A stretch of 64,000 nucleotides of DNA, taken from NCBI GenBank assembly GCA_027484025.1, contig JAIXTI010000081.1:124001-188000 (forward strand), read 5' to 3'. Positions 58,410 through 64,000 of this stretch are shown piece after piece. The DNA is from a bacterium. Its GTDB lineage: Bacteria > Gemmatimonadota > Gemmatimonadetes > Gemmatimonadales > Gemmatimonadaceae. Numbering within the stretch: position 1 is the first letter of the stretch; each line of letters begins with the position of its first letter. The notes beneath the pieces were generated by a model that saw only the letters and a list, made by a program, of their open reading frames with translations, was not told the DNA's origin and did not search any database. Both the position numbers and the translations under genes were made by a program.

Positions 58410-61381
58410 CAGAAGTTCGTCCTCACGCTGAAGAGGAACGTGCGGTAGGGCGGGAAGTTGTAGTAGTCGCGACGCGAGAACGTGCTGGTGGCCTGGTCGG
58501 CGACTTCCGGATCGGTGCCGGTGTAGTTGGTGCTGCGGAAGAGATTGCGACCGGCGAAGGACACGGTCATGCTGCGAGCGCCCGGCGTGAAGCGCTTCGG
58601 CACGTCGTACGCGACGGAGATGTTGCGCACCTTGAAGAAGTCGGCGCTCTCCACCCAATAGCTGTAGTCGCGTTCGGCGGCGTTGATGGAGCAACGCATG
58701 CGGTCCTTCGCGTTCACCGTGGCCAACGCCGACGCATCGCCCGCGGCCGCGGCACGCAAGGCCCGCTGCGCGGCGAAGCACGGCTGCCAGATGCCCAACC
58801 CGGCGTTCTGGAAACCGTTGGCGTTGAGCAGATGTCCACCACGCTGGAATTCACCAACCACTTCGAACGACAGGTTGTTGAACAGCGACAGCGTCAACGA
58901 CGGATTGATGATCTTGTCGGCGAACGTCTGCCCGAGGAACTCACCGTCCACGATGACCGGCGTTTCGAAGGCGTCCGGGTTCTGCACCTTGCGACCGACG
59001 TACGCGGGCAGCGGCAGTCCTTCCTGCACATAGCTGCGCGACAACGCGTCGATGGTCAGGATGCGACCGCCGAGGTCCACCGCTTCACCCTGCATCTTGG
59101 TGAACTGTACACGCGCCTCGAGCTTGGCCCAGCTCGTCAGGTCGAGGTTGCTCGTGGCCTGCACTTCGAAGCCGGTGTTCTTGATCGACCCGACGTTCTC
59201 GGGCTGATTGGCGCTGAAGCCATTCGACGGCGGATACGCGACGTTGATGATGGCGTCGTTGGTGCGCGCGTTGAAGTAGGTGAAGACGAGACCGAAACGA
59301 CCGTTGAGAAGGCCGGCGTCGAAGCCCACTTCGGTTTCGCGCGTGCGCTCGGGGCCGAGGTTCGGATTGCCCAGCTGTCCGGGCGTGAACGCCGACAGTC
59401 CGCCTTCGGCGGCAATCGGGTTCCAGGTACGGGTCGCGTCGAAGGCGCCCGGTGCCTTGCCCGACTCACCAATCGCGCCGCGCAACTTGAACGTTTCGAT
59501 GAGCTTGGTGGGCCAGAACGATTCTTCGGAGAGCACCCACGAGCCGCTCACCTTGGGGTACGTCTGCAGGCCGAAGCTCTGGCCGAAGGCGCTATTGCCG
59601 TCCACGCGCGCGCCGGCGGTGATGAACAGCTTGTCGCGCCAGCCGATCATCTGCTGAGCAAACAGACCGGCGTTGATCACGCGCTGCTGGTTGACGTCGG
59701 TGATCTGACGCAGCGACGCCGAGATGAGCGTGGGAATACCAGGTCCGGCAAAGTTGTCGCCGCGCAACTCGGTGGAGTTGAGACGGCTGTCGAACAGCTG
59801 AGCGCCGAACGACGTGGTGCCGACGAAGTTCTTCGAGTACGTCTGCTTCCACGTGGTCGCGTAGTCGACCGTGATGAGCTGACGATTCCACAACGTCTGG
59901 AAGTACTGCCCCGTGGGCGTGCGCGGATAGCCGAACGGGTTGATCGTGCGCTGATCGGTGCTGTTGTAATCGATACCAACGGCGAGACGATTGGTCAGCT
60001 GCTCGAACGGCGTCCACGTGGCGGTACCGCCCACGATGAAGTGATCGCCGCCAATCGTGTTCGACTTGGAGAACATCGTGTCGTTCACCACGCAGGTCAC
60101 CGTCGGCGTGCTGCAGCCGCCGCCACGGAAGTTCGATCCGGGGCCGCGCGAGATGTTGAGCAGAATGGCGTCGGCGCTGTTACCGTCGGAGATCATCGCC
60201 GTGTTGCGACGCTGCCAGCTGCTGTTGAGCGCGAGCGTGATCGTCTTGGTCGGCGCGAAACCGAGATTGGTGCGAAGGCCACCCGTGCGGTTGTTGCCCA
60301 CACGCAGCACGCCTTCTTCATTTTCGAGATTACCCGAGATGGCGTAGTTGATGCCGCCACTGGCACCACGCACACCCAGGGAGTAGCGGCCGAGGTAGCC
60401 GTTCTGCAACCACGAGCCGCTGGCGGGGCAGGTGGAATCTTCGAAGGGCACGCCGGCCGCGTCTACCATGTTGGGGCCACGGCACTGCTTGAGGAACATG
60501 CCGGTGGGGTCCGACGCCGGGCCGAACTCGCCCATGCTGTTGATACCGCCCGAGGCATCGAGCGTCCACGACGCGGCGCCATCACGGCCACGCTTCGTGA
60601 AGATCTGGATCACACCACCGGAAGCTTCGGTGCCGTACAGCGTGGTAGCGGCCGGTCCCTTCACGACTTCGATGCGCTCGATGTCCGAGGCCGGAATGTC
60701 GTTGAGCGGCGACACCGACTGACGCGACGACACGCCCGTGGGCGAGTTGCCGTTGAAGATTCGAATACCGTCGACGTAGATGAGCGGACGGTTGCCCTGC
60801 GTGATGGAGTTCACGCCGCGCAAGCGGATCGTACCGCCAGCGCCCGGCGTGCCGCCGTTCTGGAGCACCGTGACGCCCGTCGAGCGTCCCTGCAGAATCT
60901 GCTGCGTGTTGCCGACGCCGGCCTTTTCGAAGTCCTTGCTGCTGACCGTCGTCACGGCGTTGCCGACTTCTTTCTTGCGCTCTTCACCGGTGGCCGTGAC
61001 GACCAGGCCGGCGAGGGAGACGCTGCTCTTGGCGAGGACGAAGTTGATGGTCGCGGGCGCGGTCGCCGAGACGACGACGGTGCGCGTCTGCTGCAGATAC
61101 CCGATGCGGCGAACCGTGATGGTTTGCGAGCCGCTTGGCACACTCGTGATGGTGAAACGACCATCATCGCCAGTGGCGCGGCCGAGCGTGGTACCGTTGA
61201 TCGTGACTTGGGCCGCCGTGATGGGCTGGCCGTTTTCGGCGTCGGTGACGCGGCCGGTGACGCTACCGGTGGACTGCGCGTGTAGCGCCGTCGCACCGCT
61301 GAGAAGCAGGACGAACGCCGGCACCAGGGCATGGGCCAACGATCGCCACGCGCCTGTCCGGCGCTTGAACGATGGGATCAC
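58409..61381 (-). CDS. SusC/RagA TonB-linked outer membrane channel
   Basis: TonB-dependent transporter of about 990 residues. The signal peptide ends near GATALHAQ. A carboxypeptidase-regulatory (CarboxypepD_reg) domain follows (TGSVTGRVTDAENGQPITAA, then RATGDDGRFTITSVPSG), then the plug domain (GGTIRLRGVNSITQGNRPLI, IERIEVVKGPAATTLYG) and a large beta-barrel ending with an aromatic residue (SVRTNF). The start is uncertain: GTG 61381 precedes the signal peptide, while the open frame continues to a TTG at 61486. Upstream of susD by a 1-bp overlap. Confidence 0.9.
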   Translation of the reverse strand: MIPSFKRRTGAWRSLAHALVPAFVLLLSGATALHAQSTGSVTGRVTDAENGQPITAAQVTINGTTLGRATGDDGRFTITSVPSGSQTITVRRIGYLQQTRTVVVSATAPATINFVLAKSSVSLAGLVVTATGEERKKEVGNAVTTVSSKDFEKAGVGNTQQILQGRSTGVTVLQNGGTPGAGGTIRLRGVNSITQGNRPLIYVDGIRIFNGNSPTGVSSRQSVSPLNDIPASDIERIEVVKGPAATTLYGTEASGGVIQIFTKRGRDGAASWTLDASGGINSMGEFGPASDPTGMFLKQCRGPNMVDAAGVPFEDSTCPASGSWLQNGYLGRYSLGVRGASGGINYAISGNLENEEGVLRVGNNRTGGLRTNLGFAPTKTITLALNSSWQRRNTAMISDGNSADAILLNISRGPGSNFRGGGCSTPTVTCVVNDTMFSKSNTIGGDHFIVGGTATWTPFEQLTNRLAVGIDYNSTDQRTINPFGYPRTPTGQYFQTLWNRQLITVDYATTWKQTYSKNFVGTTSFGAQLFDSRLNSTELRGDNFAGPGIPTLISASLRQITDVNQQRVINAGLFAQQMIGWRDKLFITAGARVDGNSAFGQSFGLQTYPKVSGSWVLSEESFWPTKLIETFKLRGAIGESGKAPGAFDATRTWNPIAAEGGLSAFTPGQLGNPNLGPERTRETEVGFDAGLLNGRFGLVFTYFNARTNDAIINVAYPPSNGFSANQPENVGSIKNTGFEVQATSNLDLTSWAKLEARVQFTKMQGEAVDLGGRILTIDALSRSYVQEGLPLPAYVGRKVQNPDAFETPVIVDGEFLGQTFADKIINPSLTLSLFNNLSFEVVGEFQRGGHLLNANGFQNAGLGIWQPCFAAQRALRAAAAGDASALATVNAKDRMRCSINAAERDYSYWVESADFFKVRNISVAYDVPKRFTPGARSMTVSFAGRNLFRSTNYTGTDPEVADQATSTFSRRDYYNFPPYRTFLFSVRTNF

Positions 61382-61518
61382 TTGAGGAGGGATTGAGAGG
61401 AGGGGGCAGCGGCCGGACCCCAAAGGATCACGGCGCGCCCCCCAACGTTGACGGGTCCTGCCGTCGATGTGAAGCCGGGTGCCCAAAAAGGCGGCGGCGC
61501 CGTCGTTACAAGCGCGCG

Positions 61519-63384
61519 CTATGGAATGAGGGGGCGCGTCCGGACCGCACTGAGCGCGAGCTTCATGGCGGAAATGAGCTGCGCTTCACTAAATGGCTTG
61601 GCCACGAACGGCGCCTCGGGCGCGTCGGGTTCGTCGGTGAATGCATCGGCTTCGTAGCCGGACATGTACACCACCGCCAGCTGCGGATCGCGGGCGCGAA
61701 GCAGTCGGGCGAGGGTCCGCCCGTTGTCCCCTGGCATCACGATATCCGTCAGCAGCAGCTGAACGGGCGTGTCCTGCTGCTGGTGCAAACGCAGCGCCTC
61801 TTCGGCATCCCCCGCCTCGAGGACCCCGAACCCCTTCTTTTGCAGGAGGCGAACGGCGACGCGCCGTACGAGCAGGTCGTCGTCGACCACCAGGGCGCGG
61901 ACATTGCTGAACTCTCCTGTGGTGATCGAGAGTGAAGGGTCCAGTGCGGCGGTCCCGCCGCCCGGCGACACCGGCAACAGCAACTCGAAGCGGGCGCCCT
62001 TGCCCGGTGTGCTCTCCACGCGAATATCCCCATTGGCCTGCATCACGGCGCCGTGCACAATGGACAGGCCGAGCCCCGTACCACGCTCCAGTCCCTTGGT
62101 GGTAAAGAACGGTTCGAACAAGCGCGCCTGAATCGACACGTCCATTCCCGACCCGTTGTCCTCCACCGTCATGCGGACCGCGTCGGCGCCCCGCAGCATT
62201 CCGGGGGCGGCGGCCACATGCACGGCAATTTCGCCGCGACCATCCGGTAACGCGTCCGATGCATTGATGACCAGGTTCACCAACGCCTGTTCCACCCGCT
62301 CTGGATCGGCCAACACCAGTGGGACGTCATCGGCCAAGTGAAACGTGAGTCGCGCCTGCGGGGCCACCTGACGCAGCAGATACCGTTGCATGGCGCGCAC
62401 ACGAGCCACCAGATCGACTGGCACCGGGCGTACTCGCTCCCGGCGTGCAAAGGTGAGCAGCTGCTTGGTCAATGCAGACGCGCGTGTAGCGGTACTTTCG
62501 ATCTCCCCCAGCTCTTCACGGCATGCTTCCCCATCGGCGATCCGCATTCTCGCCAATTGGGCGTTCCCCAGAATGGTGGTGAGCATGTTGTTGAAGTCGT
62601 GCGCCACACCGCCGGCAAGCCGACCAATGCTGTCCAGATGGTCACGCGCGGCCAGCTCGGCCTCGAGGCGCCGCTGCTCACGTTCGGCCAGCACCGACCG
62701 CTGGCGCAACCAGTCGAACAGCAACACAATCGAGCCCATCGCGACCATGATGAGAACGATGTTCTCCGTTGCCGCCGAAGCGGCGGCCTCCGGTGGACCG
62801 GCCTGGACGAAGGCCGCGAGATTCCACCACTGCTTGAGCGCGTAGGCACCGAAGCCGAGCGATGCCAGCTGTCGCGCCGAGGTAAGCTCGTCCTCCTTCT
62901 CCCGCAGCAGCCCCCACGCGACAAACCCGAATGCGATCGCGAAGGATACGGTACTCGAGAACATGAGGAGCGCGAGCCGCAACACGTTCGGGCTTGTTGC
63001 CGACGTGGAGAAGAAGGAGAGAGGCATGAAGACGGCCGCCAGCCAAAGGGCCCAACGGCCGGGCGAGTAGACCGTCTTGCCGCCCTTGGACAGGCTGAGC
63101 ATCCCCGACACCAGATACGGCAGCGTACCGAGTGCGACCCCGACGCCCAGCATGGAAAGGAGGCGACGGTCCAGCGAGCTTGACGGGGTCCCCATCGCGC
63201 GCAAGGCGGCGGAGTAGCTCACGACGATCATGCGGGTGGTCCACAAGCCCCACCCGATGGCCAGGTCGCGCATTGGCGGCAAGCGATACGTACGCCAGAG
63301 ACGATACAGAATGAGCGCCATCAGCGCGGTGAACGGCGCCTGGAGCTGCAACGTGGTCGCAATACTGGCGAAGAAAGACGGCAT
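61519..63384 (-). CDS. Hybrid sensor histidine kinase with C-terminal receiver domain
   Basis: Membrane sensor of 621 residues. About seven hydrophobic helices occupy residues 10-230 with no periplasmic domain. The phosphoacceptor is His262 in GGVAHDFNNMLTTILG. The ATPase core has NLVINASDAL, EDNGSGMD and FTTKGLERGTGLGLSIV. The receiver domain (about 500-615) has Asp547 in LLLTDIVMPGDNG and MSGYEADAF, so phosphorelay within the protein is expected. It lies upstream of susC but in a separate unit; it could sense nutrients imported by the neighbours. The output regulator is unknown. Confidence 0.93.
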   Translation of the reverse strand: MPSFFASIATTLQLQAPFTALMALILYRLWRTYRLPPMRDLAIGWGLWTTRMIVVSYSAALRAMGTPSSSLDRRLLSMLGVGVALGTLPYLVSGMLSLSKGGKTVYSPGRWALWLAAVFMPLSFFSTSATSPNVLRLALLMFSSTVSFAIAFGFVAWGLLREKEDELTSARQLASLGFGAYALKQWWNLAAFVQAGPPEAAASAATENIVLIMVAMGSIVLLFDWLRQRSVLAEREQRRLEAELAARDHLDSIGRLAGGVAHDFNNMLTTILGNAQLARMRIADGEACREELGEIESTATRASALTKQLLTFARRERVRPVPVDLVARVRAMQRYLLRQVAPQARLTFHLADDVPLVLADPERVEQALVNLVINASDALPDGRGEIAVHVAAAPGMLRGADAVRMTVEDNGSGMDVSIQARLFEPFFTTKGLERGTGLGLSIVHGAVMQANGDIRVESTPGKGARFELLLPVSPGGGTAALDPSLSITTGEFSNVRALVVDDDLLVRRVAVRLLQKKGFGVLEAGDAEEALRLHQQQDTPVQLLLTDIVMPGDNGRTLARLLRARDPQLAVVYMSGYEADAFTDEPDAPEAPFVAKPFSEAQLISAMKLALSAVRTRPLIP

Positions 63385-63430
63385 GTTTGAAATGACAGCC
63401 TGAACTATCCGCCCACCAGTGATCCAACGG

Positions 63431-63460
63431 AAAAAGTCGCCGTCGTTACCGACGGCGACT
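63431..63460 (-). terminator. Intrinsic terminator of the second susD gene
   Basis: AGTCGCCGTCG (63435-63445), loop TTAC and CGACGGCGACT (63450-63460) form a perfect 11-bp stem. On the minus strand the stem is followed by a T-run (AAAAA at 63431-63435 on the plus strand), matching an intrinsic terminator 31 bp after the SusD-like stop. It separates that gene from the histidine-kinase gene downstream. Confidence 0.88.
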
Positions 63461-63490
63461 TCGTTTTCCGAATCAATCCAAACAGGTAGG

Positions 63491-64000
63491 TCAGCCTGGG
63501 CAACGCGGCAACGTCACCGGGCACCGTTCCGGATCACGCGCCGGTGCGCTGCCTTGCGCACCCGGGCCACCAAAGGTGTACAACGGCAATTGCAGCGTCT
63601 GCAACTCCCGCCCCGGAATGGGGAAGTGAATGGGAGTTCCTTCGGGCAACGTCTGCCAGCCCCGCGCGTCCAGGAACGCAATCACGCCGTTCGTGCCGAG
63701 TCCTTCGATGCCCTTCTCGTAGCGCAGCGCATCCCAGAGGCTCCCGCAGTCGCCGTTTTCCTTGCGCGGGACGCACCCGGGTTCATTGGCCGGGCCCTCG
63801 AGAGTGAGCGGGGGCAACTGCCCATTCGCCACGCGTGCTTTGTTGATAAGTGGTACGGCTTCGGCGGCGCGTCCAAGTCGAATGAGCGCTTCGGCCTTGA
63901 GCAGATCCATCTCGGCGACCGACATGGCCAGCTGCTGCCCCGTTTGCCACGTCAGATCGACCCCGTTGCGCAGGTAGAAATAGTGCGACCAGCGGTAGGT
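63491..64000 (-). CDS. SusD/RagB-like lipoprotein, 3' end only (start outside the window)
   Basis: The final ~170 residues of a SusD-like protein enter from the right edge; its start and signal peptide are not in the window. The visible part has YRWSHYFYLRNG, MSVAEMDLLKAEALIRLGRA (TPR helix) and WDALRYEKGIEG, typical C-terminal SusD pieces, ending in a cysteine-containing Pro-rich tail. It implies a second SusC/SusD locus just to the right. An intrinsic terminator follows. Confidence 0.8.
   Translation of the reverse strand, partial: TYRWSHYFYLRNGVDLTWQTGQQLAMSVAEMDLLKAEALIRLGRAAEAVPLINKARVANGQLPPLTLEGPANEPGCVPRKENGDCGSLWDALRYEKGIEGLGTNGVIAFLDARGWQTLPEGTPIHFPIPGRELQTLQLPLYTFGGPGAQGSAPARDPERCPVTLPRCPG

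Noticed and set aside
58832-61285. 817-codon plus-strand frame opposite the SusC gene
   Set aside because: No family resemblance; antisense to a full SusC with plug and barrel motifs.
61382-61486. 105-bp N-terminal extension of SusC from a TTG
   Set aside because: No ribosome-binding site and it would place 35 non-signal residues before the signal peptide; noted only as an alternative.

Overview
The window is a GC-rich bacterial chromosome segment that fits the phylum Gemmatimonadota (Gemmatimonas-like). The pointers are SusC/RagA-SusD/RagB pairs combined with very high GC, a FecR-type membrane protein, a Ser/Thr protein kinase, many Tat and lipoprotein signals, frequent GTG/TTG starts and dense 4-bp stop/start overlaps. 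This placement is inferred from gene content and style; no rRNA or marker phylogeny was available. No rRNA, tRNA, CRISPR array, insertion sequence, prophage or replication origin was recognised.

Layout. 1-5.6 kb (minus): a tripartite RND efflux operon (outer-membrane TolC-like protein, adaptor, permease cut by the window edge) with its own TetR repressor; two matching palindromic operators tie them together. 5.6-11.2 kb (minus): a tightly overlapping five-gene operon of an esterase, an M19 dipeptidase, two paralogous epimerase-like proteins (one Tat-exported) and a nucleotide-exchange-type carrier. 11.4-14.1 kb: ornithine-lipid genes olsB-olsA, then a DUF411 metal-binding protein coupled to a GNAT acetyltransferase. 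14.3-16.1 kb: a chemoreceptor with a His-rich membrane sensor. 16.3-24.6 kb: a complete cbb3 oxidase operon (fused ccoNO, ccoQ, a short one-haem ccoP, ccoG, fixH, a SafE-type transporter, the copper ATPase ccoI, and a 47-residue ccoS). 25-26 kb: a Ser/Thr kinase with a readable promoter.

26-34.4 kb: an M20 amidohydrolase; an imelysin/di-haem peroxidase fusion next to a PhoX-like lipoprotein; a protein with a sigma-region-2-like front joined to a FecR domain; an L,D-transpeptidase beside a coiled-coil/barrel outer-membrane protein. 34.4-41.7 kb (minus): an HDOD-GAF protein with a small partner, a VC0807-type membrane protein, a DUF2461 protein, an esterase, a hydroxypyruvate/glyoxylate reductase overlapping a class V glyoxylate aminotransferase, and a MarR regulator. 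41.7-46.8 kb: a GMC (fatty-alcohol-oxidase-like) enzyme, then small membrane proteins and transporters interspersed with two kinds of repeat. 46.8-57 kb: a Tat-exported HisC-like aminotransferase, helicase hrpB, an S41 protease, an AlaX editing enzyme, a DinB-fold protein and transketolase. 57-64 kb (minus): a SusC/SusD pair, a hybrid histidine kinase, and the end of another SusD.

The most notable non-coding signals are: (i) a dispersed ~187-bp imperfect palindrome present twice (43875-44062, 54804-54989) with conserved arms and unrelated centres; (ii) REP-like repeats built on GGGGTCAGA(G/C)TC, as tandem units at 44556-44627 and as a long hairpin at 46684-46742, bracketing a two-gene transport segment; (iii) the paired TetR operators, one overlapping a near-consensus promoter that predicts a leaderless tetR mRNA.
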